DNA from: Gammaproteobacteria bacterium
Lineage (GTDB): Bacteria; Pseudomonadota; Gammaproteobacteria; Pseudomonadales; Azotimanducaceae
Direction of reading: 5' to 3'
DNA length: 32,188 nt
NCBI GenBank assembly: GCA_030428905.1
Contig: JAUIED010000042.1
Coordinates: 1 to 32,188, forward strand
Part shown: positions 15,617 to 23,394 of the stretch, piece by piece
Layout: each line of letters starts with the position of its first letter
Numbering within the stretch: position 1 is the stretch's first letter
Position numbers and translations under genes: made by a program
Notes under the pieces: generated by a model
What the model was told of the DNA's origin: nothing
Database searches by the model: none
The model's input: the letters and a program-made list of their open reading frames with translations, nothing else

Positions 15617-15763
15617 TAACAGGGTGCCGAAAAAGTACGTCCTGTACTTTTTCAGCGACCGCGGGCTGCCGCCCGCTCACGCCGAATCAAGCACTTACGT
15701 GCTTGGTTCGCGGCCCGTCCGTCCCTGGCCGGGGTACCAGGCTGCTTTTTCAGCAGCCTGCTA
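15617..15763. mobile_element. MITE-like element with imperfect terminal inverted repeats
   Basis: The ends are imperfect inverted repeats: TAACAGGGTGCCGAAAAAG (15617-15635) against the reverse complement of 15745-15763, matching at 16 of 19 positions. Inside are stem-loops: GAAAAAGTAC/GTACTTTTTC (629-638/644-653 of 15 kb), GCGGGC/GCCCGC (15661-15666/15671-15676), and CGAATCAAGCAC/GTGCTTGGTTCG (15683-15694/15699-15710, 11 of 12). A fourth, CAGGCTGCT/AGCAGCCTG, lies at 15738-15746/15752-15760. No transposase frame fits in 147 bp, so a non-autonomous element or REP-type composite is the best reading. No clear target duplication was found. Confidence 0.7.
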
Positions 15764-15766
15764 ACC

Positions 15767-15784
15767 CGCATCAACCGTCTGTAG
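15767..15784 (+). pseudogene. Relic of a larB 3' end before larE
   Basis: CGCATCAACCGTCTGTAG here matches the last 18 bases of larB (14506-14523) at 16 of 18 positions. Both read Arg-Ile-Asn-Arg-Leu-stop, and both differences are synonymous. The relic abuts the right end of the MITE-like element and lies 34 bp before larE. I infer that a larB gene once ended here, directly upstream of larE. Confidence 0.5.
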
Positions 15785-15818
15785 ACCACCTTCCATCGCC
15801 ACGGATAGACTCACGCCT

Positions 15819-16655
15819 ATGGAGGACGCTGTTCGAGAAAAATACGACGCCCTGCGGGCTGCCATCGCCGGGCTGCCCCACGCGCTGGTGGCATTTTCAG
15901 GCGGCGTCGACAGCTCGCTGGTGGCCTTCGCCGCCCATCAGGTGCTTGGCGACAAGGCGCTCGCGGTCACGTCGAAGACTGCCAGCCTCAAACGCCGGGA
16001 TCTGGCGCTGGCCGAGCAGCTCGCGGCCGACTGGGGCATGCGTCACCGGGTCATCGCCACCGACGAGATAACCAAAGAAGAATATCGCAAAAACCCCGTA
16101 AACCGTTGTTTTCATTGCAAAACTTCGCTCTATTCCGAGATGACGCACGTCGCTGAGGAAACCGGCTACGGGATCATTCTCAACGGCACCAACCTGGACG
16201 ATCTCGGCGATCACCGGCCGGGCCTGGTCGCCGCCAACGACTTTCAGGTGCGCTCTCCCCTGGTGGAGGCCGGCTTTCGCAAGGCCGACATTCGCGCCGT
16301 GGCGCGAGCGCTGGGCCTCGCCAACGCGGACAAACCCCAGGCCGCCTGCCTGTCCAGCCGCTTCCCCTACGGCACCGCCATCACCGAGGCGCTGCTCGAG
16401 CAGGTGGAGACCGCGGAAGACGTGCTGGCCGACGCCGGCTTTACGCAGTTCCGGGTGCGCCACCATGGCGATGTGGCGCGGCTGGAACTCCTCCCGGAAG
16501 AATTCCCCCTGCTCTTCGAGCAGCGTCAGGCGATCGAGCAGGCTATCCGCACGGCGGGCTACCGATACGTCGCTGTCGACCTCAAAGGCTTCCGCTCCGG
16601 CTCCCTGAACGACGCCCTCTCCCCCGACCAGATTCAGATCGTCGAAGTGCGTTAA
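15819..16655 (+). CDS. larE: LarE, ATP-dependent sacrificial sulfur transferase
   Basis: A 278-residue LarE of the PP-loop ATP pyrophosphatase superfamily. The PP-loop SGGVDSS is at 27-33. The cysteine that donates its sulfur in the Lactiplantibacillus enzyme (Cys176) corresponds to C177 in AACLSSRFPYG. An additional CFHC (C97, C100) gives three cysteines, the arrangement found in LarE forms that carry an iron-sulfur cluster and may act catalytically. LarE sulfurates the adenylated LarB product during nickel-pincer nucleotide synthesis. Its TAA overlaps the ATG of the Gfo/Idh gene by one base, so it is coupled to the sugar operon rather than to larB. No larC or larA lies in the window. Confidence 0.93.
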   Translation: MEDAVREKYDALRAAIAGLPHALVAFSGGVDSSLVAFAAHQVLGDKALAVTSKTASLKRRDLALAEQLAADWGMRHRVIATDEITKEEYRKNPVNRCFHCKTSLYSEMTHVAEETGYGIILNGTNLDDLGDHRPGLVAANDFQVRSPLVEAGFRKADIRAVARALGLANADKPQAACLSSRFPYGTAITEALLEQVETAEDVLADAGFTQFRVRHHGDVARLELLPEEFPLLFEQRQAIEQAIRTAGYRYVAVDLKGFRSGSLNDALSPDQIQIVEVR

Positions 16656-17794
16656 TGGTGCTTCGATTCGCACTGATCGGCGGCGGTGAAGGCGCCTTCA
16701 TCGGCGCCGTGCATCGTCTGGCGGCGGAACTGGACGGCGCGGCACGTATCACGGCCGGCTGTTTCTCCAGCGACCCGCAACGATCCCGGCAGGCCGGACA
16801 AAAACTCTACGGGTTGCCGGAGTCGCGTTGCTATGGAGATGTATCGGCCCTGGTCGCAGGCGAGCAGGCCCTACCGGCGGCCGAGCGCGTGCACTTCGCC
16901 ATCGTCGCCACGCCCAACCACACGCACTTTCCCATCGTCCGCGCGCTGCTCGAAGGCGGCATCAATGTGGTGTGCGACAAGCCGTTCACCGTGACAAGCG
17001 CCGAGGCGCGCACACTGGCAGACCTTTGCCGGCAGCGGTCCCTGCAACTGGCCGTCACCTACAACTACTCCGGCTACCCCATGGTGCGCGAAGCGCGCCG
17101 CCTCATCGCCGATGGCGCCCTCGGAACGATCCGACGCGTGCAGTGTGAGTATCTGCAGGGTTGGCTGTCGCAGGATGAGGAGCGCACCGGCAACAAGCAG
17201 GCCGAGTGGCGCACCGACCCGGCCCGCGCAGGCTCCGCCGGCGCCTTCGGGGACATCGGCTCCCATGCGGAGCAGCTCGTGCGTTACGTAAGCGGCCTTG
17301 ACATCGAAGCGGTGTGCGCGGACCTGTCGGCCTTCGTGCCGGGACGGCTGCTGGACGATGACGGCAACGTGCTGCTGCGTCTGTCAGGTGGCGCGCGCGG
17401 GGTGATCAGCGCCAGTCAGATTGCGGTAGGCGAAGAGAACGCGCTGTCCATCCGCGTGTACGGCTCCAAAGGCGGACTTATCTGGCGGCAGGAAGAGCCG
17501 AACACGCTCACCGTGCGCTGGGCAGATAGGCCGTTCGAGACACGGCGTACCGGCGGCCCGGGCACCCAGGCTCCAGGCAACCGGCTGCCCGCCGGACATC
17601 CTGAGGGCTATCTCGAAGCGTTTGCCAACATCTATCAGGCATTCACCGCGCAGCTCCGCGGAGCATCCGAAACCGACTATCCAGATGCCGAAGACGGCCT
17701 GAAAGGCGTGCAGTTCATCGAGCGGGTGGTAGCAAGCTCTCAGCGAGGCGGCATCTGGTTGCCACTGCGCGACGAACCAGGAGAAGAACAATGA
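16655..17794 (+). CDS. Gfo/Idh/MocA family sugar oxidoreductase
   Basis: A 379-residue cytoplasmic NAD(P)-dependent dehydrogenase. The Rossmann start is [13 protein letters not shown] (5-17). The cofactor/substrate Lys is K109 in CDKPFTVT (the family usually has EKP), and the catalytic Asp and His are D200 and H204 in [14 protein letters not shown]. Relatives oxidise or reduce hydroxyl groups of inositols, sugars and, in 3-keto-glycoside pathways, C3 of glucosides. No export signal is present. It overlaps larE by 1 nt and the next TIM-barrel gene by 4 nt, which places it firmly in one operon with the isomerase and permease. C3 chemistry is inferred from the neighbours. Confidence 0.92.
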   Translation: MVLRFALIGGGEGAFIGAVHRLAAELDGAARITAGCFSSDPQRSRQAGQKLYGLPESRCYGDVSALVAGEQALPAAERVHFAIVATPNHTHFPIVRALLEGGINVVCDKPFTVTSAEARTLADLCRQRSLQLAVTYNYSGYPMVREARRLIADGALGTIRRVQCEYLQGWLSQDEERTGNKQAEWRTDPARAGSAGAFGDIGSHAEQLVRYVSGLDIEAVCADLSAFVPGRLLDDDGNVLLRLSGGARGVISASQIAVGEENALSIRVYGSKGGLIWRQEEPNTLTVRWADRPFETRRTGGPGTQAPGNRLPAGHPEGYLEAFANIYQAFTAQLRGASETDYPDAEDGLKGVQFIERVVASSQRGGIWLPLRDEPGEEQ

Positions 17795-18861
17795 AAACGC
17801 TCAAGGGCCCCGCCATCTTCCTGGCCCAGTTCATGGACGATGAGGCGCCCTTCGACAATATCGAATCCATGGCCCGCTGGGCCGCAGACCTCGGCTTCGT
17901 CGGCATACAGGTGCCCATCGGCAACCCCGCGTTCATCGATGTTCGGCTTGCCGCCGACAGCCAGGATTACTGTGACGAGTTGAAAGGACGCGTGGCCGCC
18001 TGCGGCGTGGAGATCACCGAACTTTCCACCCATCTCGAGGGTCAACTCGTCGCGGTGCATCCGGCTTATGACGAACTGTTCGACGGCTTCGCACCCGCCG
18101 AAGTGCGCGGCAACCCGGCGGCGCGTACCGCCTGGGCGACGGAGCAGGTAAAACTCGCCGCACAAGCCAGCGCACGGCTCGGCCTCACCGAGCAGGTGGC
18201 CTTTCCCGGCGCCCTGCTCTGGCCCATGGTCTATCCATGGCCGCAGCGGCCGGCGGGGCTGGTGGAAGAAGGATTTGCCGAGCTCGCGCGCCGCTGGCGG
18301 CCGATCCTCGATCATTGCGACGCACACGGTGTCAATCTCTGCTACGAGATTCACCCCGGCGAAGACCTGCACGACGGCGTCACCTTCGAGCGCTTTCTCA
18401 CTGCCGTGGACAACCATCCGCGCTGCCACATCCTTTACGACCCGAGCCACTTCGTGCTGCAGCAGCTCGACTACCTCGCCTTCATCGACCACTACCACGA
18501 GCGTATTCGCATGTTTCACGTGAAAGACGCGGAGTTCCGCCCGAATGGCCGCAGCGGCGTGTACGGCGGCTACCAGGGCTGGCTGGAGCGGCCCGGGCGC
18601 TTCCGCTCGCTGGGCGACGGACAGATCGACTTCAAAGCCATCTTCTCGAAGCTGGCGGGCTTCGACTACGACGGCTGGGCCGTGCTCGAGTGGGAGTGTT
18701 GCCTCAAGCACCAGGAAGACGGCGCGCGCGAAGGGGCTGCGTTCATTCGCGACCACATCATCCGCGTCACTGACAAAGCATTCGACGACTTCGCGTCGAC
18801 CGGCACGGACCACGCCGCCAACCGACGTATTCTCGGGCTCGACCGGGAGGGCACGGCATGA
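17791..18861 (+). CDS. Sugar phosphate isomerase/epimerase-like TIM barrel (cytoplasmic)
   Basis: A 356-residue xylose isomerase-like/AP-endonuclease-2 family protein. Likely metal and acid-base residues are E186 (YEIHPGE), D217 and H220 (YDPSHF), H243 (FHVKDAE) and E300 (VLEWE), in the usual order along the barrel. The family covers keto-sugar isomerases, 3-epimerases and 3-keto-glycoside-processing enzymes such as the C-deglycosidase large subunit; sequence alone does not decide. It lacks a signal peptide, in contrast to the exported paralogue at 25240. Coupling is tight: ATGA overlaps at both ends with the Gfo/Idh and permease genes, so they likely act in sequence on one sugar. Confidence 0.9.
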   Translation: MKTLKGPAIFLAQFMDDEAPFDNIESMARWAADLGFVGIQVPIGNPAFIDVRLAADSQDYCDELKGRVAACGVEITELSTHLEGQLVAVHPAYDELFDGFAPAEVRGNPAARTAWATEQVKLAAQASARLGLTEQVAFPGALLWPMVYPWPQRPAGLVEEGFAELARRWRPILDHCDAHGVNLCYEIHPGEDLHDGVTFERFLTAVDNHPRCHILYDPSHFVLQQLDYLAFIDHYHERIRMFHVKDAEFRPNGRSGVYGGYQGWLERPGRFRSLGDGQIDFKAIFSKLAGFDYDGWAVLEWECCLKHQEDGAREGAAFIRDHIIRVTDKAFDDFASTGTDHAANRRILGLDREGTA

Positions 18862-20078
18862 TGTCGCAGGCTACCTACGCACGCCTGAGCACGATGATGT
18901 TCCTGCAGTTTTTCGTGTGGGGCGCCTGGTTCGTGACCCTAGGCACCTATCTCGCGGGCCTCGGTTTCTCCGGCGCCGACATCGGCCTTGCCTACCTCAC
19001 CAACAACATCGGCGCCATCCTCGCACCGCTGTTCGTGGGCATGGTGGCAGACCGCTTCTTCGCCTCAGAACGCATCACCGGCGTGATGCATCTGTTTGGC
19101 GCCGGCGTGCTTTACCACGTCACCACCCTCGACACTCCCGGCCCCATCATCACGTGGCTGTTGATCTACAACAGCGCCTATATGTCCACACTGGCGCTGG
19201 CCAACAGCATCAGCTTCGCGCAGATGACAAATCCGGACACGCAGTTCCCTCGGGTGCGGGTATGGGGCACGGTGGGCTGGATCGCTGCCGGTCTGACCAT
19301 CAGCTTCGTCCTCGCCGGTAGCGGCGGCGGGAACGTGGAGGCGACCAACCTGCCGATGACCATGGCGGCCGTGGGTTCCGCGCTGCTTGGCTTGTACTGC
19401 TTCTCCCTGCCGCACACACCACCGGCCGGCCGCGGCCAGCCGGTATCGGTGGGCAATCTAGTGGGGCTCGATGCGCTGGCGTTGATGAAGGATCGCGCCT
19501 TCGCGCTGTTCGCGGCGAGCTCGCTGCTGATCTGCATTCCGCTGGCCTTCTACTACAGCTTCGCCAATCTCTACCTCAACGAGATCGGCATGACCGAAGT
19601 CGCCGGCAAGATGACCCTCGGACAGATGTCTGAAGCGGGTTTCATGCTGCTCATGCCGTTCTTCTTCCGCCGCCTCGGTGTGAAGTGGATGCTGCTGGTG
19701 GGCATGCTCGCCTGGGTGGCGCGCTACGTGTTCTTCGCCTGGGGGTCGCTGGATCTGGTGGGCCTGTTGTACCTCGGCATTCTGCTGCACGGAGTGTGTT
19801 ACGACTTCTTTTTCGTCACCGGCCAGATCTACGTGGACGGCAAGGCCCGGCCGGAGATTCGCGCCAGCGCTCAGGGGCTGATCTCGCTGCTGACTTACGG
19901 CGCCGGCATGGCGATCGGTACCTACGTGGCGGGCCAGGTCGTCGACCTGTTTGTTGCAGCCGATGGCCACGACTGGCGCAGTATCTGGCTGATTCCTGCC
20001 GTGTTTGCCGGCGTCGTGAGCCTCCTGTTCGCCGTCGCGTTCCGCGATGATTCCGTCGCTACCGGAGCAAAACAATGA
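18858..20078 (+). CDS. NupG-type MFS permease
   Basis: A 406-residue, about 12-helix transporter of the nucleoside:H+ symporter (NupG/XapB) branch of the major facilitator superfamily. The first helix LQFFVWGAWFVTLGTYL, the segment YNSAYMSTLALANSISF and RVRVWGTVGWIAAG correspond closely to E. coli NupG landmarks. In many bacteria this branch sits beside Gfo/Idh and sugar isomerase genes and probably carries sugars or keto-sugars rather than nucleosides; no nucleoside genes occur here. GGGAGG at 18845-18850 precedes the ATG, which overlaps the isomerase stop as ATGA. A second ATG follows immediately at 18861. It would bring periplasmic breakdown products into the cytoplasm. Confidence 0.9.
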   Translation: MMSQATYARLSTMMFLQFFVWGAWFVTLGTYLAGLGFSGADIGLAYLTNNIGAILAPLFVGMVADRFFASERITGVMHLFGAGVLYHVTTLDTPGPIITWLLIYNSAYMSTLALANSISFAQMTNPDTQFPRVRVWGTVGWIAAGLTISFVLAGSGGGNVEATNLPMTMAAVGSALLGLYCFSLPHTPPAGRGQPVSVGNLVGLDALALMKDRAFALFAASSLLICIPLAFYYSFANLYLNEIGMTEVAGKMTLGQMSEAGFMLLMPFFFRRLGVKWMLLVGMLAWVARYVFFAWGSLDLVGLLYLGILLHGVCYDFFFVTGQIYVDGKARPEIRASAQGLISLLTYGAGMAIGTYVAGQVVDLFVAADGHDWRSIWLIPAVFAGVVSLLFAVAFRDDSVATGAKQ

Positions 20079-21001
20079 GCTGGCCGAGACCACTGAAAGC
20101 GGCCCAAGGCCCCTTCCCCATCGCCAAGCTCGACGGCGCCGTAGCCGGCATGGGCGCCTGGGGCGAGCAGACCGCGGCTCTTGCCGCCGCCGGCTACGTA
20201 CAGCCGGACATGCTCACCGGTTTGACGCTGTTCATCCTGTCCAGCCAGCCGAAGAATCCGGAGAAGAAGCAACGCATCCCCGGCGGTGGCGGCGGCGTGG
20301 CGGGCGGCGTTTGGGTACGAGAACGCTTCGCCATCTACCGGCCGGTGCGCCGTGATGAGAGCTTCACCATCCGCGGCGAGGCCGTGGGCCGGCACGTGCA
20401 CAAAGGTCGCCGCTACGGCACCAACCGTTGCGAGACGTTCGACGCCGCCGGCAATCGCATTGCCGCCAACCTCACCACCGGCCTGCTCGCCTACAAGGTA
20501 GACGCAGAGTTGGCGGACACTCTGGAAGGCACCGCCCCGGATGATCTCACAGCACCCGCGCCGAGCCGCGACGCGGCCGCTGCCAATCCGCAGCCCGATG
20601 GACGGCTAGGCAGCCTCTCCGCGGGTGATGCCTTTAGCGGTGCGCCGGTGACCGTGAGCCTCGCCATGATGGCCGCGCGCGACACGAAGAATCCGGACAA
20701 CCCCATTCACTCGGACCCGGAAATCGCCCGCAAAGCGGGCCTCGCCAACCCCATCGCCGGCGGCTCCCACGTGCTCGCGTTCACCCTGGAACTGCTCATG
20801 CAACGCATCGGCGCCATGCCGCTGCTGCACGGCGCCAGCTACGACATCCGCTGGAAAGCGCCGGTATTCGCCGAGTCGACCATCCTGCCGCGCGTGACCG
20901 TGGTCGATACCGACGACGAGGCCGTGACTTTTGATCTCTCAGCCACCCTGGGCTCGGGCGCTACCGCCATGACAGGCAGGGTGACGGTGCCCTTGCCATG
21001 A
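20075..21001 (+). CDS. MaoC-family dehydratase (double hot-dog)
   Basis: A 308-residue hot-dog-fold protein. The C-terminal half carries the hydratase motif NPDNPIHSD with D208 and H212, followed by AGLANPIAGGSHVLAF, which in (R)-specific enoyl-CoA hydratases adds water across a trans-2-enoyl-CoA. The N-terminal half (about 40-145) looks like a second, degenerate hot-dog with RERFAIYRPVRRDE and a G-rich loop at 70-78. No ACP or CoA ligase is adjacent; the CoA transferase directly downstream could supply the thioester. It overlaps the permease stop (ATGA) and the CoA transferase start (ATGA). Confidence 0.86.
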   Translation: MSWPRPLKAAQGPFPIAKLDGAVAGMGAWGEQTAALAAAGYVQPDMLTGLTLFILSSQPKNPEKKQRIPGGGGGVAGGVWVRERFAIYRPVRRDESFTIRGEAVGRHVHKGRRYGTNRCETFDAAGNRIAANLTTGLLAYKVDAELADTLEGTAPDDLTAPAPSRDAAAANPQPDGRLGSLSAGDAFSGAPVTVSLAMMAARDTKNPDNPIHSDPEIARKAGLANPIAGGSHVLAFTLELLMQRIGAMPLLHGASYDIRWKAPVFAESTILPRVTVVDTDDEAVTFDLSATLGSGATAMTGRVTVPLP

Positions 21002-23394
21002 GCCGAGCGCTGGAAGGCATTCGTGTGTTGGAGCTCGGCAACCGCTCCATTGCTCTGGCAGGTCGCATCCTGGCCGATCTCGGCGCCGAGGTGATACTAA
21101 TTGAGCCGAGCGAAGGCACGGCCACCCGCCACGAAGGGCCGTTTCTCGGCGACGAGCCCGGCCTGGAGCGCAGCTTTGCGCACAACTATCTCAACGCCAA
21201 CAAGCGTTCCGTGGTGCTTGAGCCAGACGGTGAGCCATTCTTCGATCTGCTTGCCACGGCGGATGTACTGATCGAAAGCCGCTCGCCCGGCTGGCTGGAC
21301 CACGACACCCTGCGCGCGGTGAACCCGCGTCTCATCCAGTGCTCGGTGACGCCCTTCGGCCTGAGTGCGCCGTGGCGGCACTACCAGGCCAACGACCTCG
21401 TCGCCTGCGCAGCCGGTGGGCTGGTGCAGGTTTCAGGCTCACCCCGCGGCACGCCGGTGCAGGGTGCGGCCAAGCCCGCTTACACCATGGCTGGCCTCGC
21501 GGCGGCGTCTGCTGTGTGCATCGCCCTGCATCAGCGCGACTTTTCGGAGGATGGCCGCGGTGATGCAGGCCTGCACATCGACGTGTCGCTGCAGGAAGCA
21601 GCGGCACTGGCGGTGATGCAGACGGCGAGCCCCGGTCAGTGGCAATGGCACAAACGCATCCCCCGCCGCCCCGGCCTGTCTGCAGCCATACCGTGCAAGG
21701 ACGGCAAATGTGTCGGCCTGCTCGTGCGGCCCGACCGGTTCGCACAGTTTCTCGCCTGGGCTGACGAGGTGGGCATTGAACACGGCATGACCCTCGACGA
21801 CTGGCACTGGGCGCGACTCGAGTCGCCCCGCGAGGGCAACCCGGTGGCCGAAACCACCGTCGCGCTGACCAAGGCGCTCACACGGGATGAGTTCGTCGCC
21901 GGCGCGCTGAAGGCAGACATCGTCTGCCTGCCGGTGCTGGATTTTCCGGACCTGGAGCGCGAACCCCAGTACGCGGAGAACGCGGAGTTCCAGGAGATCG
22001 AGCACCAACCACTGGGTATGGCCCTGAGTTTTCCCCGTTCGCCGGTGAACGCCATGGCAGATGGTGTGACGCTCAACCGCGCGCCGCTGCTCGGAGAGCA
22101 TCAGGCGCTGCTGGACAACATCCCACACCGCCACACTGGAAATGGCGTCCCTACCCCGCCACCGGCCGATCCGCACCAGGCGCTGGCGGGGCTGCGGGTC
22201 GTGGATTTCGGTTGGGTGCTCGCGGCCCCAATCGGCACACGCCTGCTTGCAAGCTTCGGCGCCGAAGTGATTCGCGTGGAGTCATCTGTTAAGCCCGACT
22301 CCATGCGCAGCCAGATCGGCCCGGCAGGAAAACCGGATGCAGACCTGGGCGGATTGTTCAACGTGGTCAACGCCGGCAAGAAGTCCTTCACCGTAGACCT
22401 CGGCAAGCCCCAGGGGCTGCAACTCGTCAAGGAACTCATCCAGTCCGCCGACATCGTCGTGAACAACTTCCGCCCCGGCGCCATGACGCGTATGGGTCTG
22501 GGCTACGAGGTGCTGCAAGCGCTGAAGCCGGACATCGTGCTGCTCAACCTGCCCGGCGCGCATCGCAACGGTCCCTGGGCGCAGCGGCCGAGCATGGGCA
22601 ACATTCTCATGGCCGCATCGGGGTTTAACATGCTCACGGGGTTCCCCGGCGAACGGCCCCGCGGCATTGGCGTCGCCTATCCGGACTTCACCTCGCCGCA
22701 CCTGCTGGTGGCCACCGTTCTGGCCGCCATCCGCCAGCGCAACCAGCACGGGCCCGGGCAGGAGCTGCACCTCACACAGCTTTCCGGCGTGCTGTCGCTG
22801 CTCGGCTGCGAGTGGATGCAGTACAAGGCGAGTGGTAAACAACCGCCGCAGAACGCCAATCGCGACGCCAACTACGCACCGCACGGCGTCTACCCGGCGG
22901 CGGCAGAAACCGACCCGCCAATGGACGCGTGGGTGGCCATCGCCGTAGCCGGAGACGAGCAGTGGCGTACGCTTGCCGATGCCATGGGACAGCCCCATCT
23001 GGCAGACGATGCGCGCTTTGCCACCCACGCTGCCCGCAAGGCCAACGAGGATGCCCTGGACGAGATCGTCGGCACCTGGAGCGCAGAACGTGACAAGTGG
23101 GCGGTTACCAAGCTATTGCAGGACATCGGCGTGGCCGCTGCACCGGTGGAGCATCTCAAGGACATGCTGGAGATCGACCCGCAGCTACCCCGTCACTACC
23201 AGCAGGTGCGCCAACCCGTCGCGCCGGACATCGACATCCCGATCGATCGAGAAGCGGCGCGGTGGGTCGGGGCCACGCACGACCTCACCCGCTCGCCGGG
23301 CCTTGGCGAGCACAACGCCTACGTGCTGCAGACAATCCTCGGCAAAACCGATGAGGAATTCGCAGCGCTGCTGATCGACGAGGTGGTCAGCTGA
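20998..23394 (+). CDS. Double-length CaiB/BaiF (class III) CoA transferase
   Basis: A 798-residue fusion of two class III CoA-transferase units, each normally about 400 residues and paired as dimers. Unit 1 (about 1-375) starts LEGIRVLELGNRSIAL; unit 2 (about 395-798) starts LAGLRVVDFGWVLAAP. The nucleophilic Asp that forms the acyl-aspartyl intermediate is present only in unit 2 (D563 in YPDFTSPHLL); the matching place in unit 1 is Y162 in PAYTMAGL. So unit 1 is probably catalytically dead and structural. The enzyme would move CoA between carboxylates, readying an acid for the MaoC protein. It overlaps MaoC (ATGA) and the reductase (TGATG). Confidence 0.9.
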   Translation: MSRALEGIRVLELGNRSIALAGRILADLGAEVILIEPSEGTATRHEGPFLGDEPGLERSFAHNYLNANKRSVVLEPDGEPFFDLLATADVLIESRSPGWLDHDTLRAVNPRLIQCSVTPFGLSAPWRHYQANDLVACAAGGLVQVSGSPRGTPVQGAAKPAYTMAGLAAASAVCIALHQRDFSEDGRGDAGLHIDVSLQEAAALAVMQTASPGQWQWHKRIPRRPGLSAAIPCKDGKCVGLLVRPDRFAQFLAWADEVGIEHGMTLDDWHWARLESPREGNPVAETTVALTKALTRDEFVAGALKADIVCLPVLDFPDLEREPQYAENAEFQEIEHQPLGMALSFPRSPVNAMADGVTLNRAPLLGEHQALLDNIPHRHTGNGVPTPPPADPHQALAGLRVVDFGWVLAAPIGTRLLASFGAEVIRVESSVKPDSMRSQIGPAGKPDADLGGLFNVVNAGKKSFTVDLGKPQGLQLVKELIQSADIVVNNFRPGAMTRMGLGYEVLQALKPDIVLLNLPGAHRNGPWAQRPSMGNILMAASGFNMLTGFPGERPRGIGVAYPDFTSPHLLVATVLAAIRQRNQHGPGQELHLTQLSGVLSLLGCEWMQYKASGKQPPQNANRDANYAPHGVYPAAAETDPPMDAWVAIAVAGDEQWRTLADAMGQPHLADDARFATHAARKANEDALDEIVGTWSAERDKWAVTKLLQDIGVAAAPVEHLKDMLEIDPQLPRHYQQVRQPVAPDIDIPIDREAARWVGATHDLTRSPGLGEHNAYVLQTILGKTDEEFAALLIDEVVS

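Larger units (their letters stand above)
15471..15818. other. Intergenic region with MITE-like element and larB relic
   Basis: This 348-bp gap separates the divergent DHH and larE genes. Bases 15471-15616 hold no gene I can support. Bases 15617-15763 form a palindrome-rich element, 15767-15784 resemble the end of larB, and 15785-15818 lead to larE without an obvious Shine-Dalgarno or clear promoter. Confidence 0.7.

Noticed and set aside
15489-15680. 63-codon minus-strand frame between the DHH gene and larE
   Set aside because: Its start lies inside the palindromic element and the product resembles nothing I recognise.
15738-15760. Stem-loop CAGGCTGCT/AGCAGCCTG as an intrinsic terminator
   Set aside because: The T-run is in the loop, not after the stem; it fits better as the inner end of the MITE-like element.
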